Shown one piece after another: positions 6,265 to 13,237 of a DNA stretch of 14,535 nucleotides. The DNA is from an uncultured Lachnospiraceae bacterium. Its GTDB lineage: Bacteria > Bacillota > Clostridia > Lachnospirales > Lachnospiraceae. The stretch's first letter is position 1; each line of letters opens with the position of its first letter. A program made the position numbers and the translations under genes. Under the pieces are notes generated by a model that was given only the letters and a program-made list of their open reading frames with translations, was not told the DNA's origin and ran no database searches. The stretch covers positions 1 through 14,535 of the forward strand of contig CAMTBF010000028.1 of assembly GCA_947068385.1 (NCBI GenBank), given 5' to 3'.

Positions 6265-8406
6265 ATGGAGTGTTATAGATTCAAGCGGGCCCAGGCCGTC
6301 TGGGCCAGGGGCCGTGAGGAGGAGATGAACTGCGAGCTGGCCTTCCGGGCGGTGATCCCGGCAGGGGACGTGGAGCTGCACCTGGCGGCATCATCGATAT
6401 ACCGCCTCTGGATAAACGGCAGGTTCGTGTGCGCGGGCCCGGCCAGAGCGGCCCACGGATTCTACAATGTAGACGAGATTCCCCTTTCCGGGAAGCTGAC
6501 CCGGCCGGAGAACGTGGCTGTGATAGAGGTGGTGGGCTATAACGTGAACAGCTTCGACACCCTGGACCAGCCCGCGTTCCTGGCGGCGGAATACCTTCAG
6601 GGAGGCCAGGTGATCGCCTGCACCGCGGGGGAGGGGCTGACCATGCATGAGCTGAAGCAGAGGGTGCAGAGGGTGCAGCGCTACAGCTTCCAGAGGGCCT
6701 TCGCCGAGTGCTATCGCCTGCGGGCGGAGAACAGAAGCTTCTATACGGAAAGCGCCTGGGAGGATCCGCAGCCGCCGCTGAACCTCGCCGTCCAGCCCGG
6801 CAAGAGGTTCCTGCGGCGAAGCGTCAGGATGCCGGAGTTCGGAAGGCTCTCCGCCAAAGCCCTGGTGGAGACAGGCCGCGTGGACTTTCAGCCGATCATG
6901 CAGAAGCCCGTGCTCTCCTGGGAGACAAAGAGCCTGGGGAACACGCTGAAAGGCTACCTTTCCCAGGAGCTGGAGGAGCGGCTGTCGGACGAGGGCCAGA
7001 GCATGGCCTTCCTGCCGTCACAGACGGCTTTGCCGGGCCAGCCGTTCCCGCTGCCCCTGGAGAACGGCTACGGCCTCTACGAGCTTCCCTTCAACGCCAC
7101 AGGCTTCATCCGCCTGCAGGTGAGCTGCCAGCACCCCTGCACAGTATATCTGATGTTCGACGAGGTCCTGCTGGACGGAAAGCTGAACTTCCTGCGCATG
7201 AACGCCTACAATCTCTTCAAATACACCCTGGACGCTGGGAGCCACCATATCCAGACCTTTGCGCCCTACACCATGAAATACATCCAGATAGCCGTAAAGG
7301 GAGGGGCCGTGCTGGAGGAGCTGGGCCTGGTGGAGTACAAGCACCCGCCCGTGCCCCGCAGGGTGAAGCTTTCCGGGGACGTGGAGCTGGAGAAGATCTG
7401 TCGGGCCGCCCGGGAATCCTACCTCTCCAACGCCGTGGACGTGTTCATGGACTGCCCGTCCAGAGAGCGGGCAGGGTGGCTCTGCGACAGCTTCTTCACG
7501 TCCCGGGTGGAGCATGTGCTCACAGGGGAATGCCTGGAGGAGCGGGCCTTCCTGGACAACTTTCTCCTGGCGGAGAGATTCGACTATCTGCCGGAGGGGA
7601 TGCTCCCCATGTGCTACCCGTCCGACCACAATGACGGCCTCTTCATCCCCAACTGGGCCATGTGGTTCGTGCTGGAGCTGGAGGAATACCTGGAGCGCAG
7701 CGGGGACAGGGAACTGATCGACCGGGCGAAGCCCCGGGTCATGGGCCTGGTGGACTACCTTGCCCCCTTTGAGAACGAGCACGGCCTGCTGGAGAAGCTG
7801 GATGGATGGGTCTTCCTGGAGTGGTCCAGGGCCAACGATCCCGACGTGGTGCAGGACGTGAACTTCCCCACCAACATGCTGTACATGAGGATGCTGGAGG
7901 CTGTGTCCGCCCTCTACGGGGGGGAGGGCCTGCGGGAGAAGGCGGCGCGGATGCGGAAAGTCATCAGAGAGCGCTCCCTCCAGGGCACATTCTACACGGA
8001 CAATGAGCGCAGGACGGAAAGCGGCCTTGAGAACCCGGGCAACTGCACGGAGGTCTGCCAATACTACGCCTTCTTCACCGGCACGGCCACCAGGGAAGAG
8101 GACGGCGCGCTGTGGGAGACGCTGCTGCGCGACTTCGGCCCAAGGCGCAGGGAACTGGGGCTCTACCCGGAGGTGGCCCATGCCAACGCCTTCATCGGCA
8201 ACTACCTGCGCATAGAGCTGCTGTACCGGGAGGGCCTGTACCAGGATGTGGTGGACAATATCCGCGGATACTTTGCCAAGATGGCCGACCTGACAGGCAC
8301 CCTGTGGGAGAACGATACCCCCTATGCCAGCTGCAACCACGGCTTCGCGTCCCATGTCATCTACTGGCTGGCGGGAATCTACGGAGTAGAGGAGGAAAAA
8401 GCTTGA
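6265..8406 (+). CDS. GH78-like glycoside hydrolase (alpha-L-rhamnosidase type), cytoplasmic
   Basis: A 713-residue enzyme of the GH78-like group, which removes terminal alpha-L-rhamnose or related sugars from glycosides. Residues about 1-110 form the N-terminal beta domain (SSIYRLWINGRFVCAGPAR, with GFYNVDEI following), about 265-355 a second beta domain before the barrel, and about 370-705 the (alpha/alpha)6 catalytic barrel. The catalytic loop is DCPSRERAGWLCD (396-408): Asp396, Glu401 as likely general acid, Asp408. Glu682 in TLWEND, followed by SCNHGFASH, matches the place of the general base in GH78. No signal peptide is present, so the substrate must be imported first. It is shorter than many GH78 enzymes (about 900-1000 residues). 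AGGAGG at 6254-6259 sets the start. Its stop overlaps the cutC start. Rhamnose specificity is inferred; another deoxysugar is possible. Confidence 0.85.
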   Translation: MECYRFKRAQAVWARGREEEMNCELAFRAVIPAGDVELHLAASSIYRLWINGRFVCAGPARAAHGFYNVDEIPLSGKLTRPENVAVIEVVGYNVNSFDTLDQPAFLAAEYLQGGQVIACTAGEGLTMHELKQRVQRVQRYSFQRAFAECYRLRAENRSFYTESAWEDPQPPLNLAVQPGKRFLRRSVRMPEFGRLSAKALVETGRVDFQPIMQKPVLSWETKSLGNTLKGYLSQELEERLSDEGQSMAFLPSQTALPGQPFPLPLENGYGLYELPFNATGFIRLQVSCQHPCTVYLMFDEVLLDGKLNFLRMNAYNLFKYTLDAGSHHIQTFAPYTMKYIQIAVKGGAVLEELGLVEYKHPPVPRRVKLSGDVELEKICRAARESYLSNAVDVFMDCPSRERAGWLCDSFFTSRVEHVLTGECLEERAFLDNFLLAERFDYLPEGMLPMCYPSDHNDGLFIPNWAMWFVLELEEYLERSGDRELIDRAKPRVMGLVDYLAPFENEHGLLEKLDGWVFLEWSRANDPDVVQDVNFPTNMLYMRMLEAVSALYGGEGLREKAARMRKVIRERSLQGTFYTDNERRTESGLENPGNCTEVCQYYAFFTGTATREEDGALWETLLRDFGPRRRELGLYPEVAHANAFIGNYLRIELLYREGLYQDVVDNIRGYFAKMADLTGTLWENDTPYASCNHGFASHVIYWLAGIYGVEEEKA
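8390..8395 (+). promoter_or_regulatory. Ribosome binding site deciding the TTG start of cutC
   Basis: AGGAGG inside the last codons of the glycosidase gene, 7 bases ahead of TTG 8403. The strong site and ideal spacing select the TTG as start although it is not ATG. Confidence 0.75.
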
Positions 8407-9155
8407 AAAAATATATCTTAGAGGCATGCGTGGATTCCCCGGAATCCGCGGTGGAGGCCGCGGAGGGAGGGGCGGACCGGCTGGAGCTGTGCGCCAACCT
8501 GATCATCGGCGGCACCACCCCGGAGCAGGCATTGTATGAGAAGGTCAGGGAGCTGACGGACACCAGGATCCATGTGCTGATCCGCCCCCGGTACGGGGAC
8601 TTCCTGTACACGGAGCATGAGTTCGGCATCATCCTGCGCAGCGTGGAGCTGTACAGGCGGCTTGGCGCGGAGGGCGTGGTGGTGGGATGCCTTTTGCCGG
8701 ACGGCTCCCTGGACACGGAGCGGATGAAGGCCCTCAGGGAGGCGGCAGGGGACATGTCCATGACCCTTCACCGGGCCTTCGACATGTGCGCGGACCCCTA
8801 TGAGGCCCTGGAGCAGGCCAAGGGCCTGGGAGTCCAGACCATCCTCACCTCCGGCCAGAAGGCCGACTGCACACAGGGGCGGGAGCTGATCGCCCGCCTG
8901 GTGCGGGAGAGCGCCGGCCAGGTGGACATCATGGCCGGGGGCGGCGTGGACGCTGCCGTGATCCGGCAGATGATTCCCGCCACGGGAGCGTCCAGCTACC
9001 ATATGTCGGGGAAGACGGTGCTGGACAGCGGCATGGCCTACCGGAAGGAGGAGGTGTCCATGGGCGTGCCGGGGCTGGGGGAGTACGAGGTCTTCCGCAC
9101 TGCCCGGGAGAAGATTCGTGCCGCCAGGCAGGTGCTGGACGGGATTTCACGGTAA
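8403..9155 (+). CDS. cutC: CutC family protein (TIM barrel)
   Basis: A 250-residue CutC-family TIM barrel, full length for the family. Diagnostic segments: LEACVDS (6-12), ADRLELCANL (24-33), LIRPRYGDF (59-67), TLHRAFDMC (121-129), ILTSG (147-151), IMAGGGV (176-182) and SYHMSGK (198-204). CutC was named for copper tolerance in E. coli, but that role is disputed, and the conserved Arg/His/Glu residues at the barrel mouth look like an enzyme site rather than a copper site. Translation starts at TTG 8403, which overlaps the glycosidase stop as TTGA, so the two are translationally coupled. A frame that begins far upstream (8112) would run inside the glycosidase gene and is not the real start. A strong terminator follows within 7 bases. 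The context favours a function in sugar metabolism; this is inference. Confidence 0.92.
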   Translation: MKKYILEACVDSPESAVEAAEGGADRLELCANLIIGGTTPEQALYEKVRELTDTRIHVLIRPRYGDFLYTEHEFGIILRSVELYRRLGAEGVVVGCLLPDGSLDTERMKALREAAGDMSMTLHRAFDMCADPYEALEQAKGLGVQTILTSGQKADCTQGRELIARLVRESAGQVDIMAGGGVDAAVIRQMIPATGASSYHMSGKTVLDSGMAYRKEEVSMGVPGLGEYEVFRTAREKIRAARQVLDGISR

Positions 9156-9161
9156 GACGCG

Positions 9162-9193
9162 GCGGCGGACGAAAAAAGTCTGCCGCTGTTTTT
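9162..9193 (+). terminator. Intrinsic terminator of the isomerase-glycosidase-cutC unit
   Basis: GCGGCGGAC (9162-9170) pairs with GTCTGCCGC (9178-9186) around GAAAAAA, nine pairs including one G-U wobble specific to + strand RNA, followed by TG and five Ts (9189-9193), with a second T run at 9199-9203. It lies just after the cutC stop. Confidence 0.85.
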
Positions 9194-9208
9194 ATGCCTT
9201 TTTATGCC
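9189..9208 (+). repeat. Tandem 10-base repeat TTTTTATGCC x2
   Basis: Two perfect adjacent copies (9189-9198 and 9199-9208). The first supplies the U tract of the cutC terminator and the second doubles it, probably by slippage. Confidence 0.7.
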
Positions 9209-9226
9209 AAGATAAATTTTGCGGGG

Positions 9227-9232
9227 TATACT
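9227..9232 (+). promoter_or_regulatory. -10 element candidate for the fucU unit
   Basis: TATACT at 9227-9232, the same hexamer as ahead of the catabolic cluster (4303). A partial -35 (ATGCCA, 9204-9209, 4 of 6 matches) lies 17 bases upstream. It sits after the cutC terminator and 78 bases before the fucU ATG. TAAAAT at 9250-9255 is a weaker alternative. Confidence 0.4.
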
Positions 9233-9310
9233 TTTATGGAAAAGGATGGTAAAATAGGGAAAAAGGGCCGACAGGCCTGAGAGCGAAAAAATGGAATGGA
9301 GGAAAAAGGG

Positions 9311-9745
9311 ATGCTGAAAGGGATACCGAAGATTCTGTCGCCGGAGCTTTTGAAGGTGCTGTGCGAGATGGGGCACGGAGACAGGATCGTAATCGCGGAC
9401 GGGAACTTCCCCTCTGAATCCGTGGGGAAGGACGCCAGGGTGATCCGCATGGACGGGCACGGGGCCTGCGAGGTGCTGGAGGCCGTGCTGGCGCTGTTCC
9501 CGCTGGACACCTATGTGGAGAAGCCCGTGAACCTGATGGAGGTGATGCCCGGGGACAAGGTGGAGACCCCGATCTGGGCGGAGTATGGGAAGCTGGTGAA
9601 GGCCGCCGATGCCAGGGGGCCGGAGGCCATCGGACACATAGAGCGGTTCGCCTTCTATGAGGAGGCCAGGGAGGCCTACGCCATCGTGGCCACCGGGGAG
9701 GGCGCGCTGTACGCCAATGTCATGCTGCAGAAGGGCGTGGTTTAA
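9311..9745 (+). CDS. fucU: L-fucose mutarotase (FucU/RbsD family)
   Basis: A 144-residue cytoplasmic protein of the RbsD/FucU family, which interconverts the alpha and beta anomers of L-fucose so that catabolism of the free sugar is not limited by slow spontaneous mutarotation. The N terminus (MLKGIPKILSPELLKVL) and GHGDRIVIADGNFP match FucU closely, with His22 as the expected catalytic residue and Asp30 nearby. ERFAFYEEAREAYAIVATGE at 111-130 and YANVMLQKGV at the end are FucU rather than RbsD features. The start at 9311, not the in-frame ATG at 9296, is chosen because GGAGG (9298-9302) sits 8 bases upstream and the family begins there. No fucI, fucK, fucA or fucose permease is in the window. 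Sugars of similar shape cannot be excluded as substrate. Confidence 0.93.
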   Translation: MLKGIPKILSPELLKVLCEMGHGDRIVIADGNFPSESVGKDARVIRMDGHGACEVLEAVLALFPLDTYVEKPVNLMEVMPGDKVETPIWAEYGKLVKAADARGPEAIGHIERFAFYEEAREAYAIVATGEGALYANVMLQKGVV

Positions 9746-9802
9746 AGCGGCCGGCGCCGAAGCGCGTGGGCCATATGAAAAACGGAAAGGAAGAAAGCAG
9801 AG

Positions 9803-11791
9803 ATGGAAGCAGACAGAGAGAAGACAGTGCGGCGGGGAGCGGGGATCACGTTGAAGCTCCTGGGCGCTACTGTCGCAAGCATCATTATAGCACTGGGGGC
9901 CCTGCTGTGGGTGGTGTACAACCAGATGTCGGAGGCCCTGATGGAAAAAGGGGACGAGATCCTGCGGACCACCATGGACAGGACGATCCAGGAGACGAAG
10001 GCCTGGATGAACGGGACGCTGGCCATGCTGGAGACCCAGCGGGACACCATAGAGTACGAGGACATGGACATCCCGGAGATGACGGAGTACATACGGCATA
10101 CGGTGGACCAGAACGAGGCCTATCCGGCGGGGCTGTACGTGGCCCTGACGGACGGCTCGCTGTACCATGCCTCCTTTGTGCCGGGGCCGGATTTCGATGC
10201 CCTGTCCAAGAGCTGGTATCAGGACGGCGTGGCATCGGAGGACTTCATCCTGGGGGACGTGTATTTTGACGAGGACAGCCAGTCCTATGTGGTGGGGGCC
10301 TCGGGGGTACTGAAGGACGGCAATGGCGAAGTGCGCGGCGTGGCGGCGGCGGACGTGTACCTGGACTCCATTTCCCGGATCGTCAGCCAGACCCGGATCG
10401 AGGATACGGGCGGGATCTTCCTGGTGGACACCCGCACGGATACCATCATCGGGCATCAGGACGCGGAGATCCTGGGGAAGAAGCTGGGGGAGATCGGGAC
10501 GGGCATGTATGCCTACGCCGAAGAGCAGATCGGGGCCGGGAAGGAGGAACTGTCCCTCTATGAGGACACCTATGTCCAGGTGGCGCAGGTGCCCGGCAGC
10601 GACTGGACGGCAGTGGCCTATGTATCCCGGGGAGAGGTCCTGCGGGAGCTCAGCGACCTGACCAGATACATGACCATCGTGGCTGTGGGCGCGCTTATCC
10701 TGGTGACGGTGCTGGTGGCCATCCAGATCAGGCGGATCATCGGCAGGCCGGTGAAGGAGCTGAGCCAGGTGGCCACCAGGATTGCGGAGGGCGACCTGAA
10801 CCAGTCCATCCGCTATAGATCCAGGGACGAGCTGGGCGTGCTGGCGGACAACTTCAACCGGGTCACGCTGCGACTGCGGGATTATGTAAAATATATAGAC
10901 GAAATTTCAAATAAGCTGCGGGAGATCGCAGGGGGCAACCTGGCGTTCACCCTGGAGAACGACTATGCCGGGGAATTCGCCAAGATAAAGGACTCCCTGG
11001 AGGAGATCTCCGTAGAGCTCAATGAGACCATGGGGCAGCTGCGGGTGGCTTCCAGGGACGTGGCCGCAGGGGCGGAGCAGGTGTCCGGCGGCGCGGTGAC
11101 CCTGTCCCAGGGCTCCACGGAGCAGGCCTCCGAGGTGGAGGCGCTGGCCAGCCATATCAGCGCCGTCTCCGACAGCGTCGGCAATATCGCCAAAGGGGCC
11201 CAGGAGGCCAGCGGCATTTCCCGGGACGTGAAGCAGGGGCTTCTGGAGAGCAATGGCAAGATGGGCCACCTGACGGAAGTGATACAGAAGATCAGCGACA
11301 AGTCGGCGGAAATCCGTAAGATCGTCAAGACCATCGAGGACATCGCGTTCCAGACCAACATATTGGCCCTGAACGCCGCCGTGGAGGCCGCCCGGGCCGG
11401 GGAGGCCGGAAAGGGCTTCGCCGTGGTGGCGGACGAGGTGCGGGCCCTGGCAGGGAAATCCTCCGACGCGGCCAAGGAGACCACGAACCTCTTAAGCCAG
11501 ACCATAAGCTCCATGGAGGAGGGCGTGAAAGCGGCCCAGGACACGGCGGACTCCATGCTGTCCGTGGTGGAGCAGGCGGATCGGATGGACGGGCTGATCG
11601 GCGGCATAGCGGACTACACCAAGGAGCAGGCCGTCAACGCCGCGGAGATTACCCGTGGAATCGACCAGATCGCCGTGGTGGTGCAGACCAATGTGGAGAC
11701 GGCGGAGGCCAGCGCGGCCGCCAGCGAGGAGCTCTCCGGCCAGGCCATGGTGCTCAGGGAGATGGTGGGGCGGTTCCGGCTGAAGGACTGA
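9803..11791 (+). CDS. Methyl-accepting chemotaxis protein, dCache sensor with tandem HAMP
   Basis: A 662-residue transmembrane chemoreceptor. TM1 is at about 14-38 and TM2 at about 288-308. The extracytoplasmic region between them (about 40-285) is a dCache domain: SKSWYQDG near 135-142, [13 protein letters not shown] and [12 protein letters not shown] are its usual landmarks. HAMP 1 spans about 309-362 and a second HAMP-like unit about 365-413 ([20 protein letters not shown]). The signalling domain follows, with the kinase-control hairpin tip [20 protein letters not shown] (511-530) and [15 protein letters not shown]. There is no C-terminal NWETF-type pentapeptide. The Arg/Lys before the SWY motif, seen in amino-acid-binding dCache domains as RxWY, is not clearly kept, so the ligand may not be an amino acid. 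It follows fucU by 57 bases with no promoter or terminator, suggesting co-transcription and a sugar-related signal; that link is inference. AAGGAAG at 9787-9793 serves as ribosome site. Confidence 0.94.
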   Translation: MEADREKTVRRGAGITLKLLGATVASIIIALGALLWVVYNQMSEALMEKGDEILRTTMDRTIQETKAWMNGTLAMLETQRDTIEYEDMDIPEMTEYIRHTVDQNEAYPAGLYVALTDGSLYHASFVPGPDFDALSKSWYQDGVASEDFILGDVYFDEDSQSYVVGASGVLKDGNGEVRGVAAADVYLDSISRIVSQTRIEDTGGIFLVDTRTDTIIGHQDAEILGKKLGEIGTGMYAYAEEQIGAGKEELSLYEDTYVQVAQVPGSDWTAVAYVSRGEVLRELSDLTRYMTIVAVGALILVTVLVAIQIRRIIGRPVKELSQVATRIAEGDLNQSIRYRSRDELGVLADNFNRVTLRLRDYVKYIDEISNKLREIAGGNLAFTLENDYAGEFAKIKDSLEEISVELNETMGQLRVASRDVAAGAEQVSGGAVTLSQGSTEQASEVEALASHISAVSDSVGNIAKGAQEASGISRDVKQGLLESNGKMGHLTEVIQKISDKSAEIRKIVKTIEDIAFQTNILALNAAVEAARAGEAGKGFAVVADEVRALAGKSSDAAKETTNLLSQTISSMEEGVKAAQDTADSMLSVVEQADRMDGLIGGIADYTKEQAVNAAEITRGIDQIAVVVQTNVETAEASAAASEELSGQAMVLREMVGRFRLKD

Positions 11792-11813
11792 CGGAAAGGC
11801 CGAAAGGACGCAG

Positions 11814-11845
11814 GGGGCTGCCGTGCATGCACGGCGGCCCCTTTT
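11814..11845 (+). terminator. Intrinsic terminator of the fucU-chemoreceptor unit
   Basis: GGGGCTGCCGTG pairs with CACGGCGGCCCC around a CATG loop (11814-11841), one G-U wobble specific to + strand RNA, then TTTT (11842-11845). It shares its arms with the hairpin at 6205-6227. Confidence 0.85.
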
Positions 11846-11852
11846 GAAATAA

Positions 11853-11881
11853 TTGACATTTTCGCTCCGCTGTTCTATGAT
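11853..11881 (+). promoter_or_regulatory. Near-consensus sigma-A promoter for the EAL gene
   Basis: TTGACA at 11853-11858, an exact 17-base spacer, and TATGAT at 11876-11881. It starts just after the terminator at 11814-11845. Transcription would begin near 11888, giving a leader of about 36 bases before ATG 11924. It is by far the strongest promoter in the window and points to constitutive expression. Confidence 0.8.
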
Positions 11882-11923
11882 GAATTTATACGAGAAAGCG
11901 ACATGGATAAGGAGAACACACAT

Positions 11924-13225
11924 ATGGCAGGAAAGGATGCAAATGAAATTACCTATGATTCCATGACGGGGCTGAAGGACAGGGTGGCCTTTTTCGCGGA
12001 TGTGAAGAGGAGCGCCGCTGCCGGGCAGGGCAGGCATATGGTGCTGGTACAGCTGACCCAGCTCATGCGGATCAACCGGAAGCATGGCGCCACGGTGGGG
12101 GACGGGCTGCTCCGGGCCATAGCGGGTTACCTGCGCGCAGTGGATTCGGCTTACAGCGCCTACCGGATCGCCAATTCCCGGCTGACGCTCCTGGGGCCGG
12201 AGGGCGACGGGGCCCGGATGGAGGAGCTGACGGCGCGGATCCAGAAGCGGTTCCAGGAGCCTTGGCCCATAGAGGACAGGGGAGAGCTGCATGAGGTCCA
12301 GGCGAAGGCCTTCGTCGTCCACTTCCCGCTGAAGCTGCGGGATACGGAGAACGACCTGGTGGACAAGATGAACTACGCGGTCTCCGTGTTCCAGGCCAAG
12401 GCCAGGGAGGGCGTGCTCTTTTTCGGCGAGGGGCTGAACGAGGACATGCTGTACAGGCGGTACGTGATGGAGGAAGTCCGGTATGCGGTGGAGCGAGGGA
12501 CCTTCCAGATATACTATCAGCCTATCTATGACTGCGGGGAGGGAAGGTTCACGTCGGCGGAGTCGCTGGTCAGGCTGGTGGCCAGGGACGGCGCTTTCCT
12601 CTCCCCGGGAGAGTTCATCCCCATGGCGGAGGAGAACGGGCTGATCGACGGGATCAGTTGGATCGTGCTGGAGAAGGTGTGCCGCTTTCTGGGAGAGCAT
12701 CCGGGCCTGTCGATCGGGACGGTGTCGGTGAACATGACAGGCCAGCAGATCCTGGATCCTACGTTCATCAGGCGCATCGAGGAGAATCTGGAGAAATACC
12801 GTCTGGACGGCTCCCGCCTGCGGATCGAGATCACGGAGAGGACCGTGACGGACGACTTCGCGGAGGTCAGGAAGGTGATGGAATGCCTGGCCGTGAAAGG
12901 GATCCAATTCTACCTGGACGATTTCGGGACAGGCTATTCCAACCTGTCCAGCGTGCTGGCGCTGCCCTTCGAAGTCATCAAATTCGACCAGTCCCTGATA
13001 CGGATGATGATCGAGACGGACAAGGGGCTGAGGACGATCGGCCTGCTGGCGGAGATCATGCATGAAAATGACTGCAGCATCGTGGCGGAGGGCGTGGAGA
13101 CGGAGGGCCAGGTACGGAGCGCGCAGGAGCGCAGGCTGGACAGGATCCAGGGGTACTACTATGCCAAGCCCATGCCGGAGGAAGATTTGATGGTGTTTCT
13201 GGAGAACATGCGGTACAACAGATAA
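11924..13225 (+). CDS. c-di-GMP phosphodiesterase, degenerate GGDEF plus EAL domain
   Basis: A 433-residue cytoplasmic protein with no membrane segment. Residues about 8-165 are a GGDEF domain (YDSMTGLKDR opening) in which the GGDEF loop is replaced by ANSRL after YRI (83-87), so it cannot make c-di-GMP. Residues about 180-430 are an EAL domain with the catalytic set kept: ESL at 213-215 (Ala to Ser variant), Asn270, Glu302 in EITER, DDFGTGYS at 332-339, Lys353 and Asp355 in KFDQ, Glu389 in AEGVET, and Gln409 in QGYYYAKPM. It should hydrolyse c-di-GMP to pGpG. An earlier in-frame ATG at 11903 has no ribosome site and would leave a leader of only about 15 bases; ATG 11924 has AAGGAG at 11909-11914, 9 bases before it. 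Its stop codon overlaps the ribosome site of the next gene. Fold and likely activity are well supported; its regulatory input is not visible. Confidence 0.92.
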   Translation: MAGKDANEITYDSMTGLKDRVAFFADVKRSAAAGQGRHMVLVQLTQLMRINRKHGATVGDGLLRAIAGYLRAVDSAYSAYRIANSRLTLLGPEGDGARMEELTARIQKRFQEPWPIEDRGELHEVQAKAFVVHFPLKLRDTENDLVDKMNYAVSVFQAKAREGVLFFGEGLNEDMLYRRYVMEEVRYAVERGTFQIYYQPIYDCGEGRFTSAESLVRLVARDGAFLSPGEFIPMAEENGLIDGISWIVLEKVCRFLGEHPGLSIGTVSVNMTGQQILDPTFIRRIEENLEKYRLDGSRLRIEITERTVTDDFAEVRKVMECLAVKGIQFYLDDFGTGYSNLSSVLALPFEVIKFDQSLIRMMIETDKGLRTIGLLAEIMHENDCSIVAEGVETEGQVRSAQERRLDRIQGYYYAKPMPEEDLMVFLENMRYNR

Positions 13226-13237
13226 GGAGGCATTAGG

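Noticed and set aside
9743..9763. TAAA followed by GCCGAAGC, resembling a motility sigma-factor (sigma-D) promoter ahead of the chemoreceptor
   Set aside because: The spacing is about 9 bases against the 14-16 needed, and the second element is a poor match, so the gene is more likely read from the fucU promoter.
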